A stretch of 64,000 nucleotides of DNA from Saccharibacillus sacchari DSM 19268 (GCF_000585395.1 NZ_KK073875.1:4388524-4452523); one strand, 5' to 3'. Numbered from the stretch's first letter, positions 17,414-25,496 are shown. The notes: generated by a model not told the origin, from the sequence alone. Program-made: numbers and translations.

Positions 17414-18541
17414 TTAATTCCGTACCGCTTGACGCACAATCTCGACGATAAAATCAGCCAGTTTGCTTAGGTCTTCGACCTTGATTTTTTCATCCGTCGT
17501 ATGAATATTTTCGTATCCGACTGACAAATTGACTGTCGGCACGCCGAATCCGTTAAACACATTGGCATCGCTGCCGCCGCCGGATTGGAACGTGCGCCCG
17601 CTGAGCTCCAGCTTCGCCGCTGCCTTTTTCGCCAACTGAACGACTTCGGAGTCATCCGTATGATTGAACGAAGGATATACGATCACGCTTTCGAACACGG
17701 ATTTTGCTCCGAATTCGGCGCATGCGGATTCCAAAGCTTCCTTCATCGAAGAAATCTGCGCCTCGACTTTCTCCTGCACGGTACTGCGCGCTTCGGCGTA
17801 AAGTTTCGCGAAGTCGGTCACGACATTGGTTGCGCCGCCGCCCGAGAAACTGCCGATATTGGCTGTCGTATCCTTGTCGATCCGCCCCAGCTTCATCCGC
17901 GAAATCGCCTTGCCGGCAACTTGAATCGCACTGATTCCGTCTTCCGGGTTCACGCCCGCATGCGCGGACTTCCCGTGAACTTCCATCGTGATTCTGGCTT
18001 GGGCCGGCGCGGATATCGCGATCTCGCCGATTTGGCCGTTGGAGTCGACCGCGAATCCGAGATCCGCGTCCAGCAACGAAGCGTCCATGAAACGCGCGCC
18101 CATCAGACCGGACTCTTCGCCTGCCGTAATCACGAATTGAATTTGACCGTGCGGAATCTTCTGCTCGCGCAGTACGCGAATCAGCTCAAATAGTGCGGCA
18201 ACGCCTGCTTTATCGTCAGCACCCAGAATCGTATCGCCAGAGCTCGTGATCCAGCCGTCTTCATGCACGATCGGCTTGATTCCAAGGCCCGGCACGACCG
18301 TATCCATATGGCAGGTAAAGAACAGCTTCGGCGCGTCTACACCTTCGGTTGCCGGAAGCAGCGCGATCAGATTGCCCGCTCCGTGACCGGAACGCGATGC
18401 CGAGTCGTCTTCGACAACCTCCAATCCGTGCAGCTTGAATTTGCTTGTGAGCACGTCGGCGATTAACCGCTCATTTTTCGTTTCGCTGTCGATCTGCACC
18501 AATTCCAGGAATTCATGCACCAATCGTTGTGTATCGATCAT
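17414..18541 (-). CDS. M20/M42-type metallopeptidase, peptidase T-like
   Basis: Zinc-dependent aminopeptidase/tripeptidase family (like B. subtilis YqjE). 375 residues. Metal ligands are visible: the histidine in TCHMDTV, the aspartate in LGADDKAG, EE in ITAGEESGLMGA, the aspartate in AVDSNGQIG and a C-terminal histidine in NIHTTDE. The dimerisation (lid) domain covers about residues 180-290 (MEVHGKSAHAGVNPEDG). SD GCGGAGGGAA. No signal peptide, so cytosolic. Substrate not predictable. Confidence 0.88.
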   Translation of the reverse strand: MIDTQRLVHEFLELVQIDSETKNERLIADVLTSKFKLHGLEVVEDDSASRSGHGAGNLIALLPATEGVDAPKLFFTCHMDTVVPGLGIKPIVHEDGWITSSGDTILGADDKAGVAALFELIRVLREQKIPHGQIQFVITAGEESGLMGARFMDASLLDADLGFAVDSNGQIGEIAISAPAQARITMEVHGKSAHAGVNPEDGISAIQVAGKAISRMKLGRIDKDTTANIGSFSGGGATNVVTDFAKLYAEARSTVQEKVEAQISSMKEALESACAEFGAKSVFESVIVYPSFNHTDDSEVVQLAKKAAAKLELSGRTFQSGGGSDANVFNGFGVPTVNLSVGYENIHTTDEKIKVEDLSKLADFIVEIVRQAVRN

Positions 18542-18680
18542 AAAACTTCCCTCCGCTTTCCTGATACGTTAAAATAGATGGTATGACGGAATACGCGCCT
18601 TCCTCCGAGAAAGACGGCAAAACCGTTTGTCTCTCTATCTTACTCAAAATGATGGAAAAAACCAAAAGGGTGGGGTCGTG

Positions 18681-18836
18681 AATGCGTTTGTGGGGGGCGG
18701 CTGCGGGAGGTGTCTGTTTCGGTCGCGTGTTGAAAACAGGAAATTTCGATTGTATTTTATTTGTATATTTCCCGTTTTCAAAGGCGAGCACTTCGTTCCT
18801 ACACAGACACCTCCCTCCGCCTACTACGCACGCATT
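18681..18836 (+). repeat. Structured intergenic repeat, copy B
   Basis: Nested inverted repeats: outermost AATGCGT/ACGCATT; outer stem GGGAGGTGTCTGT (18705-18717) with ACAGACACCTCCC (18803-18815), 13 perfect pairs; inner stem TTGAAAACAGGAAAT (18730-18744) with ATTTCCCGTTTTCAA (18767-18781), one mismatch. It shares GGCTGCGGGAG, TCGCGTG, the AAAGGCGA segment and CTCCCTCCGCC with copies A and D. It lies in the divergent region upstream of prli42. No protein-coding content. Confidence 0.85.
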
Positions 18837-18970
18837 TGGTAGGAGACAGGGGAAAAGCAAAAGCCTTTGAAGACGTATCTTCAAAACATATTCTGCGCTA
18901 CGCTTTTTTATTCAAATTTTAGTTATGATGAAATTACTTAATTATTCACGAAAAGAGGTTAGAAGGCTTC

Positions 18971-19066
18971 ATGCAGAACAAAAAATGGTTCAAGATTTTC
19001 ATTTGGTTAATGATCGTAGCAATGGTCGGTTCGGTATTCCTCGGACTGCTTCAAGTATTCGTATAA
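18971..19066 (+). CDS. prli42: Stressosome-associated miniprotein Prli42
   Basis: 31-residue single-pass membrane protein. In Listeria, Prli42 anchors the stressosome at the membrane. Seen: MQNKKWFKIFIWL start with the basic N terminus, then one hydrophobic helix (residues ~8-30) containing the family-like pattern LMIVAMVGSVFLG and ending LLQVFV. The ATG follows AGAGG and AGAAGG. It is followed by a strong terminator and flanked by two inverted copies of the structured repeat. Whether stressosome genes exist elsewhere is not visible here. Confidence 0.8.
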   Translation: MQNKKWFKIFIWLMIVAMVGSVFLGLLQVFV

Positions 19067-19095
19067 AAATGATTGATAGCACTATTGATATTGTT

Positions 19096-19137
19096 AAAAA
19101 AGGAGCCTGTGACGATACAAGTCACAGCTCCTTTTTA
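19096..19137 (+). terminator. Terminator of prli42
   Basis: AAAGGAGC-CTGTGAC pairs with GTCACA-GCTCCTTTTT, followed by the T-run. Confidence 0.85.
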
Positions 19138-19174
19138 GCATGCCTTTGATCTTTTCATGTGTCTTGTAAAACCA

Positions 19175-19208
19175 AACAGAGCCCGGACGGTTATGTCCGG
19201 GCTCTGTT
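19175..19208. terminator. Hairpin terminator between prli42 and bkdB
   Basis: AACAGAGCCCGGAC pairs perfectly with GTCCGGGCTCTGTT (14 bp) around GGTTAT. Its T-rich flank on the minus side suits the bkd transcript. Confidence 0.75.
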
Positions 19209-19229
19209 CTTCCCTTAAAGAAAGTCCAT

Positions 19230-19365
19230 TTGAAGCAAGCGAATAGGCGGAGGGAGAAATTCAGTGAAGGACGCCTTTGAACTCGGAAAGATTCCAATAA
19301 AATTTCAATCGACTTTTCCGAGTGAGACAGCGTCCTGAACGAATTTCTCCCGCAGCCGGCTTCAA
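19230..19365 (-). repeat. Structured intergenic repeat, copy D (inverted)
   Basis: Same architecture as copy B but on the opposite strand: outermost TTGAAGC/GCTTCAA; outer stem GGGAGAAATTC (19252-19262) with GAATTTCTCCC (19341-19351); inner stem ACTCGGAAAG (19281-19290) with CTTTTCCGAGT (19313-19323), one bulge. Conserved blocks CTTTGAACTCGG and CCCGCAGCC are the reverse complements of those in copy A. It lies between prli42 and the convergent bkdB. Confidence 0.82.
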
Positions 19366-19396
19366 GCGCCCCTACGAACAGGACTTCCCTCCCCTA

Positions 19397-20818
19397 TCAA
19401 TAGAGTTTCGTCTCCGCCGAATAGCCTTCCAGGTTTTCTTTGACCCGCTGCAAGAAGCGGCCGCAGATCAGGCCGTCCAAAATCCGGTGATCCAAAGACA
19501 GGCAGAAGTTTGCCATCGAACGGACGCCGACCATGTCGTTGATGACGACCGGGCGTTTGACGATCGATTCGAACGTGAGCTGCGCGGCTTGCGGATAGTT
19601 GATGATCGGCTGGGACAGGATCGAGCCGAACGAGCCGGTATTGTTCACGGTGAACGTGCCGCCCTGCATGTCGTCCAGTTTCAACGTGCGCTCGCGCGTG
19701 CGACGGGCCAGATCGTCGATCTCCATCGCCAGGCCGGCGATATTTTTCTGATCCGCTTTTTTGATAACCGGCGTCAAAACGGAATCTTCCGTGCCGACAG
19801 CCAGCGAGATGTTGATATCGCGCTTCACGATGATTTTGTCGACCGCCCAGACGGAGTTCATAATTGGGTAGTCTTTAATCGCGTTGACGACCGCCTTGAT
19901 CACAAACGCCGGATAAGTCAGGTTGACGCCTTCTTTGCGCTTGAATTCGTCTTTGTGCGTATTGCGCAGCTTGACCAGATTGGTCATATCGACTTCGATC
20001 ATCATCCAGCCGTGCGGAATCTCGGCTACGCTCTGGCGCATCCGCGTCGCGATCGTGTTGCGAATCGGCGTAATATCGATATAAGTCTCGTTGCTGCCGC
20101 GTCCGCCGTCTTCAATCTCGATCTTCGGCAGGGGCGGATTTTCGCTCAAGTGCAGACCGGAGTGACGAACCTCGTTTTGCGGCGACGAAGGCGCTGCAAA
20201 AATCGGAGGCTGCGGCGCGCCCGACGAAATCACAGTCGGCTGCTGGGTCGTTGGAGCAGTCGGCGCCGATGCCTGTGACGCCCCTCTGCGCTCTACGTAT
20301 TGAAGCACGTCTTTGCGCGTCACGCGTCCTCCCATGCCGCTGCCCGGGATAACGGCCGGATCAACGTTATGCTGCGCTGCCAGGACTTGGACTGCCGGCG
20401 AATAGCGCGCTCTCATTCCGCCTTCGGAATGGGAGGAAGCTGTTGCGCTTCCCGCCGTAGCCGGACGGGAAGCAGATGTTTGCGCGTTAGAAATTACGGC
20501 AGGCGCAGATTCGGTTACCGCTTGTGCCGTGGATGGCGCAGACGCCGAGCCCGTCGATCCGTTTTCCGTCACGATTCGGCAGATGATCTCGCCTACGGCG
20601 ATCTCCTGACCTTCGGAGGCCAGCAGTTCGCCCATCACGCCTTCTTCCGTAGACGGGATTTCAGCATTGACTTTATCGGTAATGACTTCGCAAATCGGTT
20701 CATACATATCGACCGTGTCGCCCGGGCGTTTCAACCACTTGGCGATCGTCGCCGACACGAGCGATTCGGCGAGTTGCGGCATCGTAATCTCTTTTTGCGT
20801 GGAATTCGTTGTACTCAT
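19397..20818 (-). CDS. bkdB: Branched-chain 2-oxoacid dehydrogenase E2 (dihydrolipoyl acyltransferase)
   Basis: Core acyltransferase of the branched-chain 2-oxoacid dehydrogenase complex, which makes branched acyl-CoAs (primers for iso/anteiso fatty acids). 473 residues: one lipoyl domain (~10-85; lipoyl-lysine in VITDKVNAEIPS), an Ala/Ser/Thr-rich linker, an E3/E1-binding domain (~140-180; RYSPAVQVLAAQHNVDP, GSGMGGRVTRKDV), a second linker and the catalytic domain with LSLDHRILDG. The start at 20818 is 9 nt after AGAGGA. Downstream of bkdAB by 27 nt. Confidence 0.93.
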   Translation of the reverse strand: MSTTNSTQKEITMPQLAESLVSATIAKWLKRPGDTVDMYEPICEVITDKVNAEIPSTEEGVMGELLASEGQEIAVGEIICRIVTENGSTGSASAPSTAQAVTESAPAVISNAQTSASRPATAGSATASSHSEGGMRARYSPAVQVLAAQHNVDPAVIPGSGMGGRVTRKDVLQYVERRGASQASAPTAPTTQQPTVISSGAPQPPIFAAPSSPQNEVRHSGLHLSENPPLPKIEIEDGGRGSNETYIDITPIRNTIATRMRQSVAEIPHGWMMIEVDMTNLVKLRNTHKDEFKRKEGVNLTYPAFVIKAVVNAIKDYPIMNSVWAVDKIIVKRDINISLAVGTEDSVLTPVIKKADQKNIAGLAMEIDDLARRTRERTLKLDDMQGGTFTVNNTGSFGSILSQPIINYPQAAQLTFESIVKRPVVINDMVGVRSMANFCLSLDHRILDGLICGRFLQRVKENLEGYSAETKLY

Positions 20819-20845
20819 TACATTCACTCCTCTTTGGTCAAGGAC

Positions 20846-21829
20846 TTAATAAAAAGCCAGTTCGCGCATCGCGTCCAGCAGTTTGTCCTTGCTAAGCATG
20901 AAGAACTTTTCTTGCGGCGGATTGATCGGCATAGCCGGAGCATCCGGGCCGCAAAGGCGACGAATCGGCGCATCCAGGTCATACAGACATTCCTCGGCGA
21001 TGATCGCAGCTACTTCCGCCCCTACGCCGCCTGTTTTATTGTCTTCGTGCACGATCAATACTTTGCCCGTACGACGAACCGCTTCGATAATCGCTTCGCG
21101 ATCGAGCGGTTGAATCGTGCGCAGGTCGAGGATATGGCTGGTGATGCCTTCCTGTTCCAACTCTTCGGCTGCTTGCATGGCAAAATGCAGCGGCAAACTG
21201 TAGCTGATGACCGTGATGTCGTCGCCTTCGCGCAGCAGGTTCGCTTTGCCGATCGGAACGATATAATCGTCTTCCGGCACGTCTTCTTTGATCAGTTTAT
21301 AGCATTTTTTATTTTCGAAAAAGAGAACCGGATCAGGATCTCGAATGGCAGCTTTGAGCAGACCTTTCGCATCATACGCCGAGTAAGGCGCAATGATTTT
21401 GAGTCCCGGCGTACCGAAGAAGATCGATTCCGGGCACTGCGAGTGATACAGGCCGCCGAAGATGCCGCCGCCGATCGGCGCGCGCACGACGATCGGGCAA
21501 TCCCAGTCATTATTGGAGCGATAACGGATTTTGGCTGCTTCGCTGATGATTTGGTTGGTCGCCGGAAGCATGAAATCCGAATATTGCATTTCCGCGATCG
21601 GTTTCATGCCGACCATGGCCGCACCGATCGCGACGCCCGCAATCGCGGATTCGGCCAGAGGCGTGTCGATCACCCGATCCTCGCCGAATTGATCCTGCAA
21701 GCCTTTGGTCGTCGTGAACACGCCGCCTTTAACGCCCACGTCTTCGCCGAGCACGAACACGGAAGAATCTTTTTCCATTTCTTCCTTCATCGCCAAACGA
21801 ATGGCATCAATATACTCCATCATCGGCAT
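20846..21829 (-). CDS. bkdAB: Branched-chain 2-oxoacid dehydrogenase E1 beta subunit
   Basis: Transketolase-like beta half of the thiamine-diphosphate E1 decarboxylase. 327 residues starting MPMMEYIDAIRLAMKEEM. Seen: VFVLGEDVGVKGGVF, DTPLAESAIAGVAIGAA (TPP pocket glutamate), EMQYSDFMLPATNQI, and the C-terminal domain beginning DDITVISYS with VIDLRTIQPLD-like LDLRTIQPLD. It begins 1 nt after the bkdAA stop; SD GGGAGGGAA lies inside the bkdAA end. Confidence 0.95.
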   Translation of the reverse strand: MPMMEYIDAIRLAMKEEMEKDSSVFVLGEDVGVKGGVFTTTKGLQDQFGEDRVIDTPLAESAIAGVAIGAAMVGMKPIAEMQYSDFMLPATNQIISEAAKIRYRSNNDWDCPIVVRAPIGGGIFGGLYHSQCPESIFFGTPGLKIIAPYSAYDAKGLLKAAIRDPDPVLFFENKKCYKLIKEDVPEDDYIVPIGKANLLREGDDITVISYSLPLHFAMQAAEELEQEGITSHILDLRTIQPLDREAIIEAVRRTGKVLIVHEDNKTGGVGAEVAAIIAEECLYDLDAPIRRLCGPDAPAMPINPPQEKFFMLSKDKLLDAMRELAFY

Positions 21830-21830
21830 A

Positions 21831-22868
21831 TCAGTTGTTCCCTCCCTGTCCGTCCGCATCGCCCGCATACACATGCAGCAGCGTGTCTTCCGCACGCGGA
21901 TACGGAGCTTTGTCCGCATATTCCGTCGCTTCTTTCAGTTCCTGAGCCACTTCTTTGAGATAGGTTTCTTCTTGCTCCTCGCTCCAAAGACCCGCGTCGA
22001 TCAGGTATTGCTTATAGCGCGGAATGCCGTCTTTTTTCCAATTGGCATCGACTTCTTCTTTTGTCCGGTAGGCCAGATCGTTATCCGATGTGGAGTGCGG
22101 AGACAAACGGTACATCATCGCTTCGATCAATGTCGGTCCTTCGCCGCGAACGCCGCGCTCCCGAGCTTCTCGCACGACGCGGAACATTTCCAGCGCGTCG
22201 TTGCCGTCCACTTGAAATCCCGGGAATCCGTAGCCCAGCGCGCGGTCGCTCACTTTACCCGCGAGCTGCTTGGCAATCGGCACGGAGATCGCATACTGGT
22301 TGTTTTCGCACATCATGATCACCGGCAATTTCTGCACGCCCGCAAAGTTTGCGCCTTCATGGAAATCTCCCTGGTTGCTGGAGCCTTCGCCGAAAGTGAC
22401 GAACGATACCGCGCCTTCGCCGCGCATTTTCGAAGCCAGAGCCGCGCCTACCGCATGCGGAACCTGCGTCGTTACCGGGCTGGAGCCTGTCAATACGCGC
22501 AGACGCTTGCTGCCGAAATGTCCCGGCATTTGGCGACCGGCGCTGTTCGGATCTTCCGCTTTGGCGAAGGCCGAAAGCATCAGCTCGCGCGGCGTCATGC
22601 CGACTGCCAGCATAAAGCCGTAATCGCGATAGTAAGGCAGGAAATAGTCTTTCTGCGTATCAAGGGCGAATGCAGCGGCTACCTGTGCCGTTTCTTGTCC
22701 GATGCCGGATACGTGAAAATTGATTTTGCCCGCTCGTTGAAGCAGGTGGCAGCGCTCGTCGAATTTGCGCGCGAGCAGCATATATTTGTACATGTCGACG
22801 GCGCGGCGGTCATCCAGACCGGCCGCCTCGTGCAGAGTCTGCGGTATAGCTGTTCCTTTTTGGCTCAT
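21831..22868 (-). CDS. bkdAA: Branched-chain 2-oxoacid dehydrogenase E1 alpha subunit
   Basis: TPP-binding alpha subunit of E1. 345 residues. Seen: FHVSGIGQETAQVAAAFAL, PYYRDYGFMLAVGM, the TPP motif FVTFGEGSSNQGDFHEGANFA..ENNQYAIS, and the phosphorylation-loop equivalent YRLSPHSTSDND. The ATG at 22868 follows AAGGAGGTTCCCGCA, a near-perfect SD; longer in-frame extensions lack one. First gene of bkdAA-bkdAB-bkdB. The bkdR, ptb, bcd and buk genes found with it in B. subtilis are not in this window. Confidence 0.95.
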   Translation of the reverse strand: MSQKGTAIPQTLHEAAGLDDRRAVDMYKYMLLARKFDERCHLLQRAGKINFHVSGIGQETAQVAAAFALDTQKDYFLPYYRDYGFMLAVGMTPRELMLSAFAKAEDPNSAGRQMPGHFGSKRLRVLTGSSPVTTQVPHAVGAALASKMRGEGAVSFVTFGEGSSNQGDFHEGANFAGVQKLPVIMMCENNQYAISVPIAKQLAGKVSDRALGYGFPGFQVDGNDALEMFRVVREARERGVRGEGPTLIEAMMYRLSPHSTSDNDLAYRTKEEVDANWKKDGIPRYKQYLIDAGLWSEEQEETYLKEVAQELKEATEYADKAPYPRAEDTLLHVYAGDADGQGGNN

Positions 22869-22994
22869 TGCGGGAACCTCCTTAATTGTCGTAAAACGAA
22901 TGATTGATGTTCGGTTTCCTTTTACGGGGTATAAGTCGTTAACTGCTTCTAACACAACGTCTTAAAACCTGGTACTAATTCTTAACCCGAACCT

Positions 22995-23000
22995 ATTATA
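22995..23000 (-). promoter_or_regulatory. Putative -10 element of the bkdAA-AB-B operon
   Basis: Perfect TATAAT on the minus strand about 130 nt upstream of bkdAA. The -35 is poor, which suggests an activator or an upstream element. Confidence 0.45.
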
Positions 23001-23012
23001 ATCCTTTTTCGA

Positions 23013-23111
23013 CCGAAAAGAAAAGCGCCGCTTTAATGCGATGTCGTACATCGCGCAAAAATCCGGAACGGTAAAGCGGATCGAGTCCATGCGACGAGAC
23101 GCTTTTCTCGG
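23013..23111. repeat. Nested inverted repeats upstream of the bkd promoter
   Basis: Four concentric arm pairs: CCGA/TCGG, AAAAGCG/CGCTTTT, CCGCTTTA/TAAAGCGG, and an inner GCGATGT-CGT-ACATCGC. Only one copy was seen in this window. It lies directly upstream of the bkdAA -10. Confidence 0.6.
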
Positions 23112-23142
23112 TTTTATTGTCCTCTTTTATGCTCACCGACGC

Positions 23143-23181
23143 AAATAGACCTGCTCTCCAGTAGGAAGAACAGGTCTATTT
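23143..23181 (-). terminator. Terminator of lpdV
   Basis: AAATAGACCTG pairs perfectly with CAGGTCTATTT, with an inner CTCTCC/GGAAGA-rich loop. It separates lpdV from the bkdAA promoter. Confidence 0.65.
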
Positions 23182-23211
23182 CGCTTGCTACGGCAACACA
23201 TCTAATTTCAA

Positions 23212-24633
23212 CTAGACGTTAATCGCATTCCCGTCGATCGCCAGCATCGCTTCGCCCAGCGCTTCCGAAAGGGTCGGGTGCGCATGCACGGCGCTGCCCA
23301 CTTCCCATGGCGTCGCGTCGAGCACGGCGGCCAAAGAAGCCTCGGCAATCAGTTCGGTCGCATGAGGCCCGACAATCTGTACGCCGACGAGGTCGCCTGT
23401 CTCCGTATCCGCAACTACTTTGGCAAAGCCTTCCGCATGTCCTTCGACAAGCGCTTTACCGATTGCGGAAAAAGGAACTTTTGCCGATTTAACGCTGCGT
23501 CCCAGTTCGCGTGCGCGGCTTTCGCTCAAGCCTACACTCGCAACTTCCGGCTGCGAATAAACGCAGCGCGGGATAAAGGCCGGATCATACGCGTGCGTTT
23601 TTTCGCCTGCCAGATGCATAGCCGCCGCAATGCCTTCATGACTCGCCGCATGCGCAAGCTGCAAGCCGCCGATGCAATCGCCGATCGCGTAAATGTGGGA
23701 TTCCCCGGTTTGGAAATTGGCGTTGACCGCAATATTTCCGTTCACGACGCGAATATCCGTATTTTCCAGGCCGATGCCTTCGACATTGGCGGTGCGACCG
23801 ATCGAGACGAGCATCTGCTCGGCCTCGAACAACTGCTCCTCGCCTTGATGCAGCGCTTTGATCGCTATTCCGTTTTTGCCGGCCGAATACGTATCCGCCT
23901 GAAGCTGAACACCCGTCCGGATCTTCACGCCGCGGCGTTCGAGAGACTTGGCCAGCTCGCGCGCCGTCTCTTCGTCTTCGCCCGGCAAGATTTGCCCGGC
24001 CAATTCGACCACCGTGACTTGAACGCCGAAGTCGCACAGCATGGATGCCCATTCGATCCCGATCACGCCGCCGCCGACGATCAGCAACGATTCCGGAAGA
24101 CTTTCCAACTCCAACGCTTCGTCGCTGCTGAGTATGTATTGACCGTCCGGCTCCAGACCCGGCAGCACGCGCGGGCGCGAGCCTGTCGCAATAATCAGGT
24201 TCGCGGGGACGATCGTTTCCATCTCCCCGTCCGGCAGTTCGACGGCGACGGCTCCGCTGCGCGGCGAAAAGATCGAAGGCCCGATGACGCGTCCGCTGCC
24301 TTCAATGACGCGGATTTTATTTTTACGCATCAAATATTGAACGCCTTGGTACAGTTTGTCTACGATTCCGCGCTTACGCTCCTGTACCTTCGGGAACACC
24401 AGGCGGCTGCCCGCGGTTTCCACGCCGTATTCTTCCGCGTTTTGAAGCAGCGAATAGACCTCGGCGCTTCGCAGCAGCGACTTGGTCGGGATACAGCCTT
24501 TATGCAGACAAGTACCGCCCAATTTTTCCTTTTCGATAATGATGACTTCCTTGCCGAGCTGTGCCGCCTTGATCGCAGCTACATAGCCGCCCGTACCTCC
24601 GCCAAGCACCGCAACATCGCATGTAATGGTCAT
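23212..24633 (-). CDS. lpdV: Dihydrolipoyl dehydrogenase (E3)
   Basis: FAD flavoprotein that reoxidises the lipoyl groups of E2, passing electrons to NAD+. 473 residues. Seen: FAD-binding GGGTGGYVAAIKAAQLG, redox disulfide in GGTCLHKGCIPTK, NAD-binding VGGGVIGIEWASML, YAIGDCIGG, and the C-terminal dimer interface with the catalytic His-Glu pair in AHPTLSEALGEA. Located as in the B. subtilis bkd cluster but with its own terminator, so it is probably transcribed separately from bkdAA. Confidence 0.95.
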   Translation of the reverse strand: MTITCDVAVLGGGTGGYVAAIKAAQLGKEVIIIEKEKLGGTCLHKGCIPTKSLLRSAEVYSLLQNAEEYGVETAGSRLVFPKVQERKRGIVDKLYQGVQYLMRKNKIRVIEGSGRVIGPSIFSPRSGAVAVELPDGEMETIVPANLIIATGSRPRVLPGLEPDGQYILSSDEALELESLPESLLIVGGGVIGIEWASMLCDFGVQVTVVELAGQILPGEDEETARELAKSLERRGVKIRTGVQLQADTYSAGKNGIAIKALHQGEEQLFEAEQMLVSIGRTANVEGIGLENTDIRVVNGNIAVNANFQTGESHIYAIGDCIGGLQLAHAASHEGIAAAMHLAGEKTHAYDPAFIPRCVYSQPEVASVGLSESRARELGRSVKSAKVPFSAIGKALVEGHAEGFAKVVADTETGDLVGVQIVGPHATELIAEASLAAVLDATPWEVGSAVHAHPTLSEALGEAMLAIDGNAINV

Positions 24634-24675
24634 AAATCGTTTTCCTCCGTCTGTGTTCGATTTTACTTATTGCGA

Positions 24676-24888
24676 TTATTCATATAAGGCGTCGCGCAGC
24701 TTGGTCGACATCGTCGGCTTGCGACCGTTGGCCTTCAGCAGCGCTTCGCGCAATCTTTTGTTCTGCGCTTCGGTCTCCCGAAAACGATGCAGCATATCCG
24801 CAATCCACTCGGCGTCTTCCGCTTTCACGGCCCCGGATTGTTGCAGAAGTTGCAGCCGCTCCTCATCTTCCGTCCGATATTCGCCCAT
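24676..24888 (-). CDS. Small conserved-looking protein, unknown function
   Basis: 70 residues, charged and largely helical (EERLQLLQQSGAVKAEDAEWIADMLHRFRETEAQNKRLREALLKA), with a short heptad-like stretch in the second half that could form a coiled coil. The ATG follows GGAAGGA at 9 nt. It lies 42 nt upstream of lpdV on the same strand, so it is probably co-transcribed. I do not recognise a family. Confidence 0.6.
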   Translation of the reverse strand: MGEYRTEDEERLQLLQQSGAVKAEDAEWIADMLHRFRETEAQNKRLREALLKANGRKPTMSTKLRDALYE

Positions 24889-25028
24889 ATTCGTTCATCC
24901 TTCCGTCTCCTGCTTCAAAACTTTTGGCCATCCTGCGATCTTCCATGCATTCAGACCTTCATGCAGGTTTTGGCCGCTCTTGTCTAGCATACCACGAGTT
25001 CGCTCATTTTTCTTCGGCAGGAATAGTA

Positions 25029-25057
25029 TTGACCGAACGTTCTATCTGTTATACTAT
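25029..25057 (+). promoter_or_regulatory. SigmaA promoter of the GntR operon
   Basis: TTGACC, 17-nt spacer, TACTAT, about 30 nt upstream of the GntR gene. Confidence 0.75.
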
Positions 25058-25077
25058 AAATATAACAAGTAGATAAA
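25043..25077 (+). promoter_or_regulatory. Putative operator of the YtrA-type GntR regulator
   Basis: Inverted repeat TGTTATA-N7-TATAACA, with outer TATCT/AGATA half-sites offset by two bases. It overlaps the -10 of the operon promoter. Position and symmetry suggest autorepression by the downstream GntR protein. Confidence 0.55.
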
Positions 25078-25088
25078 GGAGGGCCATT

Positions 25089-25496
25089 ATGTTCATCGAA
25101 CTTGATCTGCAATCTGAAGTTCCCATTTATAAGCAATTGGCTGATCAGCTCATCGAAGGCATTGCTTCCGGAACATTATCGTCCGGCCAGCCGCTGCCTT
25201 CGGTTCGTACGCTCGCTGCCGATCTGGGCATCAATCTGCACACCGTGAACAAAGCCTACCAAGCACTCAAGCAGGAAGGATTTCTCGAAATCCATCGCAA
25301 GCAGGGCGTTATCGTTCAACCGGGCGCCTTGCCGACGGCCGATTCCGCATTTCGAGAACGGCTCGGGCGCGATTTGCGCCCGCTGATCGCTGAAGCCGTC
25401 GCTCGCGGCATGAAGGAGAACGAGTTGCAAACACTGATGACTGCGTTGTACGGCCAAGTTCAAAATCCGTCATCCCAAGGAGGGACTTCCACATGA
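25089..25496 (+). CDS. GntR-family transcriptional regulator, YtrA subfamily
   Basis: 135 residues. The winged helix-turn-helix at 1-75 (DLQSEVPIYKQLADQLIEGI, PLPSVRTLAADLGINLHTVNKAY, IHRKQGVIV) is followed by only ~60 residues. This is the short effector-poor C-terminal tail typical of the YtrA subfamily, which usually regulates a neighbouring membrane protein or ABC-transporter gene. SD AAGGAGG precedes the ATG. It is translationally coupled (ATGA) to the membrane protein gene that follows. Confidence 0.9.
   Translation: MFIELDLQSEVPIYKQLADQLIEGIASGTLSSGQPLPSVRTLAADLGINLHTVNKAYQALKQEGFLEIHRKQGVIVQPGALPTADSAFRERLGRDLRPLIAEAVARGMKENELQTLMTALYGQVQNPSSQGGTST

Larger units (their letters stand above)
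22869..23211. other. Region between lpdV and bkdAA: promoter and nested palindrome
   Basis: It contains a TATAAT -10 for bkdAA (22995-23000, minus strand), a ~99-nt set of nested inverted repeats (23013-23111) and the lpdV terminator (23143-23181). No gene is visible. No sigma54-type -24/-12 element was recognised. Confidence 0.6.
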
